NCBI RefSeq assembly: GCF_002104765.1 | Contig: NZ_NCXM01000010.1 | Location: 1 to 64,000 of the forward strand | Reading direction: 5' to 3' | Length of the DNA stretch: 64,000 bases | DNA from: Mycolicibacterium vulneris | GTDB taxonomy: Bacteria; Actinomycetota; Actinomycetes; Mycobacteriales; Mycobacteriaceae | In this document: one piece after another, positions 42,555 to 51,645 of the stretch | Numbering within the stretch: the first letter of the stretch is position 1 | Layout: each line of letters opens with the position of its first letter | Made by a program: the position numbers and the translations under genes | The notes under the pieces: generated by a model | The model's input: only the letters and a program-made list of their open reading frames with translations | What the model was told of the DNA's origin: nothing | Database searches by the model: none

Positions 42555-43769
42555 TTATCTGATATCGAATTCGATCGGCAATGCGTAGAGAACACGGCTC
42601 ATTCCAGGTCGCCTCGCAATCTCCGCCCCAGGAGCAAGCCGCAGATTCGTGATCCGTTCCAGGAGCGTGTCGATCGCGATCCGAATCTGCTGACGGGCAA
42701 GGTGCATGCCGATGCAGCGGTGCACACCCATTCCGAATGCGACATGCGGGTTACGTTCTCGGTTGAAATTGAGTTCGTCAGCGTCATCGAAGATTTCGTC
42801 GTCGCGGTTGGCACTGGCGAAGTGCACCAGTACCCGATCACCCGCGTGGAGCTGGGCACCGTTGAGATCCACGTCGCGTGTCACGATGCGCCCCATGGCG
42901 CCCACCGGCGAACTGTAACGGAGAAACTCGTCTAAGATCGTGCGTTCCCAGCCCGGCTTGCGCAGCAACTCCTCGAAGGAGCGGTCGGTAGCCAGCTGTA
43001 GCATCATGTCGCCAATGGCGACCTTCGTGGTGTCGAGGCCACCGATGAACAGAACTTGAACCACGCCCACGCGTTCCGCATCGGTCAAGGGACGGCCGGC
43101 GACCGTGCCAGTAGTGACTGCCTCGACGATGGCTCCCGGGCCGGAACTGGCAGTGCGCTTCTCGACGAACTGCACCATGAGCTGGTAAAGGTCCAAAACC
43201 CCTTGGGGGTCACCGGTGATGAAGCGCTCGTTGCATTCGGCAGCCTCGCGGAAGAGTTCCCCGTCGTCGTCTTCGAAGATCACCGATGCCAGCACGTTAG
43301 TGACGAACGGGCCGGCGAAGTCCCGCATGACTTCGCAGCGGCCTGACCCGATCCAGGTTTCCATTGCTGAGCGAGCGATCTCACGGACCCGCTCATCGCT
43401 GGCGGCAAGCCGCTTCGGATGGAAGAACGCGTTCAGCAGTTGCCGGAAGCCGTGCTGCAGCGGCGGATCGGTGTCCAACGGAGGCAACGGCACCCCGGCG
43501 TTGCCGGCGATGTTGGTGTACTCCGTGGAAGAGAAAGTCTCTGTGTCGGTCAGCACGCGCCGGACGTCGTCGTACCGGGTCACGATGTGATAGCCACCTG
43601 TGGCCGAAGTGTGCGGCACGGGACAGTGCCGGCGTGCGTAGCCCAGTACCTCCTCCGCTCGCTCTGCGTGTTCCTTCAAGAAAAAGTCGAAGTTCGGCAA
43701 GAGGACCGCGATCTCACGGTCATCGAGCTCCTGGGCGAATTCGGCTTCGCCGCTCGTCGTGTCGTTCAT
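42555..43769 (-). CDS. Cytochrome P450 (404 aa)
   Basis: I-helix VLFIGGLDTTKVAIGDM, ExxR as DEFLRYSSPVG, heme loop AFGMGVHRCIGMHLARQ. Related in sequence style to the P450 at 40082-41275. The ATG at 43769 follows GAGAGGAA; the frame extends to 43796. It lies 51 nt upstream of the alcohol dehydrogenase start, so the two form a natural hydroxylate-then-oxidise unit. A candidate operator lies at 43892-43908. Confidence 0.9.
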   Translation of the reverse strand: MNDTTSGEAEFAQELDDREIAVLLPNFDFFLKEHAERAEEVLGYARRHCPVPHTSATGGYHIVTRYDDVRRVLTDTETFSSTEYTNIAGNAGVPLPPLDTDPPLQHGFRQLLNAFFHPKRLAASDERVREIARSAMETWIGSGRCEVMRDFAGPFVTNVLASVIFEDDDGELFREAAECNERFITGDPQGVLDLYQLMVQFVEKRTASSGPGAIVEAVTTGTVAGRPLTDAERVGVVQVLFIGGLDTTKVAIGDMMLQLATDRSFEELLRKPGWERTILDEFLRYSSPVGAMGRIVTRDVDLNGAQLHAGDRVLVHFASANRDDEIFDDADELNFNRERNPHVAFGMGVHRCIGMHLARQQIRIAIDTLLERITNLRLAPGAEIARRPGMSRVLYALPIEFDIR

Positions 43770-43891
43770 AGATCGGTTCCTCTCGCCGTGCTCCACGGCA
43801 GCCTGACGCGACGGCCGACGATCACGCCGTCAGCTTCGGTGCGATCCGTATATCCGGACATGCGAAGTAGTCCAGATCACAATCAGCATTA

Positions 43892-43908
43892 ATCTAACGA
43901 TGATTGGC
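43892..43908. promoter_or_regulatory. Candidate operator ATCTAACGATGATTGGC
   Basis: Fits the shared consensus ACCWAACNNNGTTWGGT at 11 of 14 fixed positions and lies about 120 nt upstream of the P450 start. It overlaps an AT-rich TTAATCTAA tract. Confidence 0.4.
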
Positions 43909-43985
43909 TAGCGCAAGCAAGTCTCATCTATGGCCTGTATCCCGGCGGGGTGCCGAGCACGGTCCGCCGCCGGGTCCGGCCAGAG

Positions 43986-45086
43986 TCAGACCCCAACCGC
44001 CGCCGGCTTGGCTGCGCGTTCACGCCAACAACGGATGAGGTCCGCGTTTTCGTCCGGCGTGCTGCCGTAGATCGCGATCTCGTCGACCCCTGCCGCACGG
44101 TACTCGGCGAGCCGGTCGGCACAGTGCTCGACGGAACCGATCGCGCACGACTCGGCCATCCACTCGTCGGGCACGAGCCGTGCCGGCTCCATTAGCTCGG
44201 CACGGTGGAAATCCTGATCGGCGTTCTTACCCATCAGCTGTTTGTGCGTCCGCAACTTGCCCAGCACCGACTGGCCCCAACCGTTGGAGTTGGTCAGCGC
44301 CTCGCCGTGCCCGGGCCACTCGAGGTAGGTGACCGCACGTGCGTGCGCGTAGGCGCGCGTGCTGAACTCGTCCAGCTCGGCGGCCACCACGATCGGGTGG
44401 CAGATACGCAGCGAGGCCGGGTCGCGATTGCGGTCGGCGCAGGCGTTGCGCAGCCGCTCCACCACCGTGCGCACCGCATCGACGGTGAGGAAGGGATAGA
44501 GCATCACGGCGTCGAACGCGTCGTGGGCGACGGCCTTGGCGAACTTCGGTCGGCCGTACCCGCACGCCCAGACCTCGGGCTTGGGAACATCACCCAGCGC
44601 ATCGATGGTCCGCAGTTGGGTGCCGTTGTAGTCGACCACGCCGCCTTGCCAGAGTGCTTTGACGGTCTCGGCGTAATGAACGAAGTGGTCGTAGGACAGT
44701 TCCGGCATGTCCGGTAGCGGCACGCCGCGCCCAAGTCCGAGCACGAACCGCGGCCCGTAAAGGGCGTTCATCGTCGCGCCGAAGCTCGCTGCCACCATGG
44801 GGTGGCGCGAGGACGCCGACCACACCCCGGTGCCGACGCCGAAACGTGTTGTGCGCGCAGCGATGCCGCCGAGAATGGCGCCGGAGTCCTTGAGGTCGAA
44901 ACGTTCGCTGAGCCAGCCACGGCGAAAGCCGAGGCGCTCGGCGGCCTGCGCATCCGTCAGCGCGGTGCTGATGTGGGTGAAGCCGCGCTCCCGCTTGGTG
45001 GTCACCCGCCCGCAGATGAGGTAGATGCTGAGGTCGTCGACGACCGGCGCGAGTTGGCCGCTCGGGTCGTGATCCACGGTATCCAT
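43986..45086 (-). CDS. LLM-class F420-dependent oxidoreductase, TIGR03857-like (366 aa)
   Basis: A luciferase-superfamily protein with AAERLGFRRGWLSERFDLKD, SFGATMNALYGPRFVLGLGR and a C-terminal GVDEIAIYGSTPDENADLI. It is clearly paralogous to the LLM enzyme at 58454-59626 (shared SERxDLK, GATM.....GPRFVLGLGRG and YGSTP motifs). The ATG at 45086 has GAGGAG at 8 nt; the frame extends to 45149. It is divergent from a TetR gene (45209), the same arrangement as its paralog, and is probably controlled by it. The substrate is unknown. Confidence 0.85.
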   Translation of the reverse strand: MDTVDHDPSGQLAPVVDDLSIYLICGRVTTKRERGFTHISTALTDAQAAERLGFRRGWLSERFDLKDSGAILGGIAARTTRFGVGTGVWSASSRHPMVAASFGATMNALYGPRFVLGLGRGVPLPDMPELSYDHFVHYAETVKALWQGGVVDYNGTQLRTIDALGDVPKPEVWACGYGRPKFAKAVAHDAFDAVMLYPFLTVDAVRTVVERLRNACADRNRDPASLRICHPIVVAAELDEFSTRAYAHARAVTYLEWPGHGEALTNSNGWGQSVLGKLRTHKQLMGKNADQDFHRAELMEPARLVPDEWMAESCAIGSVEHCADRLAEYRAAGVDEIAIYGSTPDENADLIRCWRERAAKPAAVGV

Positions 45087-45208
45087 TTGCTGTGCTCCTC
45101 GGTGACGTCGGCGCGTGCAGCCGTGATCAATCCCATTGACCACCGGCATCTTTCAATCAATAACAGTAAGAGTACTTGTACGCAACGCGGCAGTGCGACA
45201 ATTTGCAG

Positions 45209-45868
45209 ATGCCGGCATCGCTGAAAGGTGGAGGCCAACTCACCCGTCGAACCGTAATCGCGACCGCCATCGCGCTGATCGAATCCGACGGCGTCGACAC
45301 GTTGACCATGCGCAAGCTTGCCCGTGCCTGCGGAGCGGCGCCGATGTCGCTGTACCGGCACGTCGCCACGAAAGAGGAGCTGTTGCACGCCGTCGTGGAT
45401 GCCTATCTCGCCGACGTCGAACTGCCGTCTACGGACGACCTGCCCTGGGATGAAGCGATTGAACGGGTCGTACTGATCGTCGCGGCGGCATTCGACGCGC
45501 ACCCACAGCTAGCGGAGATTCTGGCAGTTCAACCGATCGACGCCGCCGCGGTGTTGGACGCGATGGAACGCATCGCCCGAGCCTTAAGGTCCGCGGGATT
45601 CGACGACGGCGCGGTCAGAAGCGGATTGGCGACACTGAGTGCCTTCGCCACCGGCTACGCGCACCGGCGTGCCGCGAATCGCCGCGCCCCGGATGTCCGC
45701 GCACGCCGTTTCGGTCGCCTCGCCGAGGAGCCGGAACGCTTTTCGGCTCTATTGTCGGTCTCCGCGGGGGAGGGTCTCGACACCCCAGAAAACTTTCGCG
45801 CCGGGCTCGGATGCATCATCGACGCCCTGCGGCGTGAGGCGCCGGGCCCACGACGTCGAGTCGGGTAG
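45209..45868 (+). CDS. TetR-family regulator (219 aa)
   Basis: The helix-turn-helix is clear (AIALIESDGVDTLTMRKLAR, then CGAAPMSLYRHVATKEELLH, about residues 20-62). The C-terminal domain is of ordinary length with an Arg-rich end. The ATG at 45209 lacks a good ribosome-binding site; a TTG at 45176 is less likely. Divergent from the LLM gene; the 120-bp gap has a weak dyad around AAGAGTACTT (45168-45177). It probably represses the LLM gene and itself. Confidence 0.75.
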   Translation: MPASLKGGGQLTRRTVIATAIALIESDGVDTLTMRKLARACGAAPMSLYRHVATKEELLHAVVDAYLADVELPSTDDLPWDEAIERVVLIVAAAFDAHPQLAEILAVQPIDAAAVLDAMERIARALRSAGFDDGAVRSGLATLSAFATGYAHRRAANRRAPDVRARRFGRLAEEPERFSALLSVSAGEGLDTPENFRAGLGCIIDALRREAPGPRRRVG

Positions 45869-45902
45869 CCGACAGGCCCCCGCAACCTAAATCGTCACTG
45901 CC

Positions 45903-47600
45903 TCAACGATTGGTCGCGGAACTGAGCTGTTCGATCAGCTTGTGTTTGCGGACTTTTCCGGTCGGTGTGAGCGGCAGGTCCTCGGCGCGGTAGAACACCA
46001 CCCGCTTGGGCACCTTGAACCGCGCCAGATTGTCTCGGCAGAGGTCGAGGACGTCGTTTTCGGTAATTGTCGCGTCCGGAGCCGGAACGACGACCACCCA
46101 ACCGGCCTCACCCCAGCGGTCTTCTACCATGCCAACAGCGAAGGCCTGGCTGATCTCGTCGTGGGATGCCAGCAGATCCTCGATCTCCTTGGGCATCACC
46201 AGTTCGCCTCCGCTCTTGTACAAGTCGCGGCTGCGACCGGTCACCTGCAGGTAGCCGTCGGCCCGTACCCGTCCGAGGTCTCCGGAGAACAACCGCCCCT
46301 GCCGCAGCGTCGCGGCGGTCTCCTGTGGACGATTCCAGTACCCGAGCATCACCGTCGGTCCGGACGACACCAACTCGCCTTCCTCGCCGGGCGGCAGATC
46401 CTTATGCGTCTCGGGATGCACTGTCGCGTAATGCACCAGAGCATCGGTGCCTGGAATAGACGCGGCACCGGCCATTTTCGCCTTCCCGGCGGTTTCAGCG
46501 GTGAATTCCAACGGGTCTTCGGGTCGTGTCAGCGTCATCGCCCCGCCGCACTCGGTCATCCCGTAACCGGTGACGATCTCGCTGACACCGAGACGGTCTT
46601 CGACGTTGCGCCACAACCAGATCGGCGCAGGGGCCGACCCGCAGAGCATCGCCCGCAGCGCGGTGAGGTCGTAATCGCGGCGTGCGGCACTCTCGACCAA
46701 CGCGACCGCCATGGTCGGCACGCACAGGATGTCACTGGCGCGGTGCCGGTCGACACCGGCGAAGTACCCTTCAGGACTGAACGTGGGCTGCAGAACGACC
46801 GCACCACCGACGAACATCGCCGAGAGCAAGCCTTCGATATAACCGAACATGTGATAGCAAGGCAACGAGAACAGGATTCGCCGCCCGTCCTCATAGGCTC
46901 GTGTCAACGCCGACGCGTAGGCGGTACGCAACACCGCGTCGTGGGTGACCAGTACGCCTTTGGGTGAACCCGTCGTGCCCGAGGTGTACAGCATGTCGCC
47001 GGGATCGGTCGGGTGGGCCGTTAAATCGTCGGCAGCACCGCGGTACTCGTCGCCGAGGTCACCGAGTCCGGGCACCGTCAGGCAGCCGGGGCGTGCCCGG
47101 CGGTCGTTATCGAGCAGCACTACATCGAGCGCGAAACCGGACCGCGGTGAATCCCAGCCGGACATGATCTCGTCCAGCATCGACTGATAGTCGAGGCCAC
47201 GGAAGCCGGTCATGGTGACTAGCACGCGGCACCCGGCGTCATTGAGGACAAAGCGCAATTCGTCCTGCTGGTAGAAGAAGTTGACCGGAACGGCGATGGC
47301 TCCGACCCGAGCGATAGCGAACTTGACCGTCACAAACTCTGGGTAATTGGCCATCACCATGCCGACCCGATCGCCCGCGCGGACACCGAGTGCCGCGAGG
47401 CCGTCGGCCAGCCGACGTGACTCTGCCGCCACCGCAACGTAACTGAGTTCTGCATCGTCGGTGAGCACCAAGGGCCGCTCGCCGTACTGCGCAGCGCACC
47501 AATCAAGCCACTCGGATAGGGTGTGAGATCGCCAAACGGGGAATCGCGCGCGAAGCAGGTCCCGTCGCGCAGCGATGCTCGCGGTCAACGACTTACCCAC
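45903..47600 (-). CDS. Acyl-CoA synthetase / AMP-binding protein (FadD-like, 565 aa)
   Basis: P-loop MLYTSGTTGSPKGVLVTHDA (about residue 205), VTGYGMTECGGAM (about 350), RLFSGDLGRVRADGY (Ser replacing the usual Thr of RTGD), LYKSGGELVMPKEIED and the C-terminal PLTPTGKVRKHKL lysine region. All catalytic parts are present, so it should be active. The start is a GTG at 47600, 18 nt after the SDR stop, so it is co-transcribed with that gene. It probably activates a carboxylic acid formed by local oxidation steps. Confidence 0.9.
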   Translation of the reverse strand: MGKSLTASIAARRDLLRARFPVWRSHTLSEWLDWCAAQYGERPLVLTDDAELSYVAVAAESRRLADGLAALGVRAGDRVGMVMANYPEFVTVKFAIARVGAIAVPVNFFYQQDELRFVLNDAGCRVLVTMTGFRGLDYQSMLDEIMSGWDSPRSGFALDVVLLDNDRRARPGCLTVPGLGDLGDEYRGAADDLTAHPTDPGDMLYTSGTTGSPKGVLVTHDAVLRTAYASALTRAYEDGRRILFSLPCYHMFGYIEGLLSAMFVGGAVVLQPTFSPEGYFAGVDRHRASDILCVPTMAVALVESAARRDYDLTALRAMLCGSAPAPIWLWRNVEDRLGVSEIVTGYGMTECGGAMTLTRPEDPLEFTAETAGKAKMAGAASIPGTDALVHYATVHPETHKDLPPGEEGELVSSGPTVMLGYWNRPQETAATLRQGRLFSGDLGRVRADGYLQVTGRSRDLYKSGGELVMPKEIEDLLASHDEISQAFAVGMVEDRWGEAGWVVVVPAPDATITENDVLDLCRDNLARFKVPKRVVFYRAEDLPLTPTGKVRKHKLIEQLSSATNR

Positions 47601-47618
47601 ACCATGTCGGCCGCTTCC

Positions 47619-48482
47619 CTACCCCACCGGGTTGGTGCCGAGTTTTGCATGAGACATGTCGCTGATTTCGGCCCAGCGCTTGGTTATTTCGTCCAGAGTC
47701 GGCGGTGTGCCGAATGTGACGCCGTCGTTTTGGAACTGCGCGACGCGCTGCACCAGGCCGCCGCCGACGACGAAAACCGAACCGGATTCCTGGTTCTCTT
47801 CTGAAACCAGGTAACCGACGGCCGGCGCGACGTGGTCGGGGTTCAGCTTGTCGAGCACCTCCTGGGGTGCGACATCAGCGGTCATCCGAGTGGCAGCCAT
47901 CGGCGCGACCCCGTTCGCGGTGATCCCGTACTTGGCGCCTTCGATCGCCAGGGTGTTGAGCAAGCCGACCAGTCCGAGCTTGGCGGCGCCATAGTTGGCC
48001 TGACCGAAATTGCCGTAGAGCCCACTTGTCGACGTCGCCATGACGACGCGGCCGAACTTCTGCTCGCGCATGTGCGGCCACGCCGCACGGGTGACGTAAT
48101 AGCCGCCGTAGAGGTGCACTTGAATGACCGCGTCCCAGTTCTCATCGGTCATCTTGTGAAACGCGCCGTCGCGAAGGATTCCCGCGTTGCTCACCACACC
48201 GTGCACACCCCCGAAGTTATCGATCGCAGTCGCAACGATCGCCTCGGCCCCTTCCCGGGTGGCCACACTGGAATAGTCGGCGACCGCACGGCCACCGGCA
48301 CCGACAATCTCGTCTACGACCTTGTCCGCCATGCTGGTTCCCGATCCGGAGCCGTCCCTTGCCCCGCCGAGGTCATTGACGACGACGAGCGCTCCGTTGC
48401 CCGCCAGGAAGTGCGCATAGGACCGACCAAGGCCCCCGCCGGCCCCGGTGACGATGACAACCTTGTCCTGCAATCCGGGCAC
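47619..48482 (-). CDS. Short-chain dehydrogenase, HSD17B4/MFE-2-like (287 aa)
   Basis: A classical SDR: VVIVTGAGGGLGRSYAHFLA cofactor motif, VVNDLGG, VVSNAGIL, and catalytic STSGLYGNFGQANYGAAKLG with Ser, Tyr and Lys. The VVNDLGGxxDG segment and overall look match the dehydrogenase domain of peroxisomal multifunctional enzyme type 2, which oxidises 3-hydroxyacyl-CoAs, including bulky side chains. The start is a GTG at 48482 with GGAGG 8 nt upstream. It is divergent from a TetR gene, with an AT-rich dyad between. Confidence 0.9.
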   Translation of the reverse strand: MPGLQDKVVIVTGAGGGLGRSYAHFLAGNGALVVVNDLGGARDGSGSGTSMADKVVDEIVGAGGRAVADYSSVATREGAEAIVATAIDNFGGVHGVVSNAGILRDGAFHKMTDENWDAVIQVHLYGGYYVTRAAWPHMREQKFGRVVMATSTSGLYGNFGQANYGAAKLGLVGLLNTLAIEGAKYGITANGVAPMAATRMTADVAPQEVLDKLNPDHVAPAVGYLVSEENQESGSVFVVGGGLVQRVAQFQNDGVTFGTPPTLDEITKRWAEISDMSHAKLGTNPVG

Positions 48483-48522
48483 TTATGATCCTCCAGTCGG
48501 TCTCAGACGCTGACAGCTTGGT

Positions 48523-48536
48523 TTAATGTAGATTCA
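48523..48536. promoter_or_regulatory. AT-rich dyad TTAATGTAGATTCA
   Basis: Lies in the divergent gap between the SDR and TetR genes, about 40 nt upstream of the SDR. It matches the TTAATCTAGATTAA dyad at 12 of 14 positions. Confidence 0.4.
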
Positions 48537-48647
48537 AATTTTCACTCAAGTCAACCGGCGTCGGGCAGAGTCGCGAAGATCTGGCGGGTTTCGAATCCCT
48601 TGCGCACGCCCACGCACCCCGCGACGCTGCAGCCGACTAAAGTGCCA

Positions 48648-49214
48648 ATGATGGCGAACGGCGTCTCCCGAGGGGCCTACTTCGACACGGGTCTCGACGT
48701 CCTGTCCGACCTGGGTTACGGCGGGCTGAAGTTGGCCGAGGTGTGTCAGCGGCTCGGGATCAGCACCGGTTCCTTCTATCACTACTTCGAAAACTGGCCC
48801 GCCTACACCCGCGAACTGGTCGAGCACTGGCGCCAGGTCAACACCGTTCGGTTAGTGGAGTGGATCCGGACTGAACCCGATCCGCGCCGACGCATCGACC
48901 GCATCATCGACATCGGCCTGAATTTGCCCCACGGCGCTGAGGCGGCTATCCGCGCGTGGAGCAGCACGGATGCCCACGTATATGCGGTACAAGCCGCCGT
49001 CGACAAAGAACGCCACCAGATTCTTCGAGAGTGCGCATTCGAGATTCTGCGCAACGACCGGCAGGCGCAATTGTTCGCCGACTGGGCGGTCTACCTGCTG
49101 GTGGGCTACGAGCAGGCCACCTTGCCTCCCGACCCCGCCGCGCTCGAGTGGATTGTCAGCCAGTTGCTCGACGCCTTGGACGCCGACCGATTTTCTTCGG
49201 TGCCGCGCAGCTGA
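48648..49214 (+). CDS. TetR-family regulator (188 aa)
   Basis: The DNA-binding domain is visible (DTGLDVLSDLGYGGLKLAEV, then RLGISTGSFYHYFENW, about residues 10-50). The frame opens at 48600, but ATG codons at 48648 and 48651 begin a normal TetR N-terminus (ANGVSRGAYFDTGLDVL). It is divergent from the SDR - synthetase operon and probably controls it. The ligand-binding domain is of ordinary size without distinctive motifs. Confidence 0.8.
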   Translation: MMANGVSRGAYFDTGLDVLSDLGYGGLKLAEVCQRLGISTGSFYHYFENWPAYTRELVEHWRQVNTVRLVEWIRTEPDPRRRIDRIIDIGLNLPHGAEAAIRAWSSTDAHVYAVQAAVDKERHQILRECAFEILRNDRQAQLFADWAVYLLVGYEQATLPPDPAALEWIVSQLLDALDADRFSSVPRS

Positions 49215-49223
49215 GCGACGCGC

Positions 49224-49411
49224 TCATATCGCCAGCGCGGCTTGATGGGCTTCCTTGAAGCTGTCGAAGGCGGTTCGCGGTGCTCCAGTCACGGACCGGT
49301 CTTCTCCGGTGTGAACACCATCAGCAACGACTCGACCCCCCACATCCCGAGGATGTTTCGCACCAGCTGTTCAGCGCATCAGCATTTCTCGATTAGCGGC
49401 GACTGACATCG
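49224..49411 (-). pseudogene. Remnant of an NmrA-like/SDR gene
   Basis: A good start (GAGGGAGTCACG then ATG at 49411) gives MSVAANREMLMR and stops. In a second frame AEQLVRNILGMWGVESLLMV continues, then stops after TPEKTGP. In a third, VTGAPRTAFDSFKEAHQAAL ends at a normal stop (49224). The last piece resembles the C-terminus of NmrA-like proteins (VTGxPxRTF...). Together they look like a heavily deleted and frameshifted gene that once followed the synthetase. The family assignment is tentative. Confidence 0.45.
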
Positions 49412-51001
49412 TGACTCCCTCTGGTGACTGGAACTGGTGGCCAGGGAGTCGCGGTCGGGTGACCGGAGAGCGACCGCAGCCGAGTGGTAGTGCTCGCGCA
49501 ACGCCACCTTGGCCACTTTTCCGGTGGCATTGCGGGGCAGCGCATCGACGACGTCGAGGTGTTTGGGGTACTTGTAGCGGGCGATGCGGCCCGCGCATGC
49601 CTTTTGCAGACCCTCCAGAGTCACGTCGGCGCCCGGGGTTGCCACCACGACCGCCAGGCCCACCTCGCCCCACTTCGGGTCGGGCACACCGATGATCGCC
49701 GCCTCGGCGACCTCGGGCAGGTCGATGAGAACGTTCTCCACTTCGGCCGCATAGACGTTCTCGCCACCGGACTTGTACATGTCCTTGTAGCGCCCGGCGA
49801 TATAGAAGTAGCCGTCGGCATCGCGGCGGGCCGCATCGCCGGTGCGAAACCAGCCGTCCACGAAATACTGTTCGTTGGGCAGATTCCAGTAGCCAGGCGT
49901 GACCGCCGGCCCCTTCAACCACACCTCGCCGACCACGTCATCCGCGACATCGGTCAGTGAGTCGGGATCGACCAACCGCACCGCGGTATGCAGCACCGGC
50001 TTGCCGCACGTCCCCGACAACGCCCGCTCCAGTCCCTCCTCGAGCACCAGCGCGGCCGGCCCGGTCTCGGTGCCGCCGTACTGCGGGTGCAGCGCGACAC
50101 CCTTGGCAGCGAAGGCCCGCAGCTGCTGCGGAGTGGTGGTACCGCCGCCCAGGACGATCTTGCGCATCGTGCCGAAGTCGGTGGTGCCGAATGTCGGATC
50201 GTCGACGAGGGTCTGAAGCAGCGACGGCGCGGTGGTCAGATGGGTCACCCCGTTGGTCTGGTCGCCGATGTAAGCCAGGATTGCCGCCGGGTTCCAGCGC
50301 GCCATCGTGGTGACCTGCCCGCCATGCATCAGTATCGGGTTGGCCAGCACGTTCAACCCGCCGGCATGGAACAACGGCATTGGGTTGAGCATGTTCACAT
50401 CCGGGGCCGCGACCCGAGCCGCGGTGAGGATGTTGAATGCGTTCCACATCATCGAGGCGTGCGAGACCAACGCTCCCTTCGGCGTGCCGGTGGTGCCGGA
50501 CGTGTAGAGGATGTGCGTGATGGCGTCAGGGTCGTGGGGTTGCGGCGGCAGCGGAACGAGTCCATTCCCGGGCTCGGCGCTGGTCAATGTCTCCAGCTCG
50601 AGAATGGTCTGCACGCCCGCGGCGTCGGCCACGTCGCGCGCGGGTTCGGCCCAGGTTGCGTCGTGGGTCAGTGCGGACACGGCAGCGTCGATGCACTGGT
50701 GCCGCATCTCCGCGGTGACCAGCCGCCAGTTCAGCGGCACCATGACCACACCCGCCCGCATCGCGGCGAACTGCAGCACGAAGGCCCGTGGCGCGTTGTC
50801 AGCGACGACGGCGATCCGGTCTCCCGGCCGCAATCCATGTGCCAGCAGCGCGGCAGCGGCCAAGCCCACTCGCTGCTCCAGCTGGGCCCAACTCACCTGC
50901 TCGCCTGTGTCGGCGCTGGCCAGCGCGATAGCGTTCGGCCGGACCAAAGCGTGGTGCGCGACCCAATCCGACACCGGAAATCGGAAAGTCCTCGACGGCA
51001 T
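49379..51001 (-). CDS. Acyl-CoA synthetase / AMP-binding protein (FadD-like, 540 aa)
   Basis: P-loop ILYTSGTTGTPKGALVSHAS (about residue 165), HPQYGGTETGPAALV (about 315), WFRTGDAARRDADGYFYIAG (about 405), YKSGGENVYAAEVEN and NATGKVAKVALREH with the C-terminal lysine. The last 30 residues (LATSSSHQRESRCQSPLIEK) run into the start of the downstream remnant and look like an abnormal read-through tail, perhaps created by the deletion there. The ATG at 51001 begins the family-like sequence; no strong ribosome-binding site is seen. Function: activation of an organic acid. Confidence 0.85.
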   Translation of the reverse strand: MPSRTFRFPVSDWVAHHALVRPNAIALASADTGEQVSWAQLEQRVGLAAAALLAHGLRPGDRIAVVADNAPRAFVLQFAAMRAGVVMVPLNWRLVTAEMRHQCIDAAVSALTHDATWAEPARDVADAAGVQTILELETLTSAEPGNGLVPLPPQPHDPDAITHILYTSGTTGTPKGALVSHASMMWNAFNILTAARVAAPDVNMLNPMPLFHAGGLNVLANPILMHGGQVTTMARWNPAAILAYIGDQTNGVTHLTTAPSLLQTLVDDPTFGTTDFGTMRKIVLGGGTTTPQQLRAFAAKGVALHPQYGGTETGPAALVLEEGLERALSGTCGKPVLHTAVRLVDPDSLTDVADDVVGEVWLKGPAVTPGYWNLPNEQYFVDGWFRTGDAARRDADGYFYIAGRYKDMYKSGGENVYAAEVENVLIDLPEVAEAAIIGVPDPKWGEVGLAVVVATPGADVTLEGLQKACAGRIARYKYPKHLDVVDALPRNATGKVAKVALREHYHSAAVALRSPDRDSLATSSSHQRESRCQSPLIEKC

Positions 51002-51066
51002 TGTCACCACGCACGACCTTCTGAAGTCGGCGTCGTGACAACGATGCACGGACGATGCATACGTCG

Positions 51067-51591
51067 TCAGCCCGCCCTTCTCCTACGTGCCCGATGGCCA
51101 TCGAAGGCATTCGTCCGCACGGTGGGGACGAATTTGATCACGACGCGGCCCGGGTGATCGGCTGCGCGGGCATGGGCCTGCTGCGCCTGCTCGTCGTGCG
51201 GGTCGTAGCGTCGGGCGATCTCGGCCAGGAACCACAGAATGCGTTCGCGGTCGCGGACGACCTCGCTAATTCCTTTGAAGGACAACGACTTCGAATGACC
51301 CATCGATGTGCCCATCGAAGAGATGACCACGCACGAGCGGGGATCGCGCACGATCGCTTTGACGCGAACCCGGGATTCCTCGGCGCACAACCAGATTGCG
51401 CCTTCAGCGTGGATGAATGCCTCGGTCAGCGCGACCGGGTCGCCAGCGCGGTTCGTCCAGCAGAAGGTGCACTCGAATTGCTCTGCCAGCAGTTGCGCGA
51501 CTTCCTCGTCGCTGAGTGTGAACGCGCGGGCATCAGCCAGCGAGTCGACCTGCACGTCGCCACGTGAGGGCGGCGAGGAACTTCGGGTCAT
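51067..51591 (-). CDS. PNPOx-like split-barrel FMN/F420-binding protein (174 aa)
   Basis: A small flavin- or F420-binding barrel. FECTFCWTNRAGDPVALTEA and AIWLCAEESRVRVKAIVRDP followed by CVVIS are typical of the pyridoxamine-phosphate-oxidase-like family in actinobacteria. SFKGISEVVRDRERILWFLA continues the fold. Such proteins reduce unsaturated compounds with F420H2 or bind heme or flavin. It lies between aldehyde dehydrogenase and acyl-CoA synthetase genes on the same strand and is probably co-transcribed with them. Confidence 0.75.
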   Translation of the reverse strand: MTRSSSPPSRGDVQVDSLADARAFTLSDEEVAQLLAEQFECTFCWTNRAGDPVALTEAFIHAEGAIWLCAEESRVRVKAIVRDPRSCVVISSMGTSMGHSKSLSFKGISEVVRDRERILWFLAEIARRYDPHDEQAQQAHARAADHPGRVVIKFVPTVRTNAFDGHRARRRRAG

Positions 51592-51645
51592 CGAGCATGT
51601 CCTTCCGTGCGGCTCAACAGGTTTCGTGACACGTCCGACGTGACG

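Noticed and set aside
31369..43908. KstR or KstR2 binding sites (cholesterol regulon)
   Set aside because: The dyads have a 3-nt spacer and CCWAAC arms, which fit neither motif as I know them.
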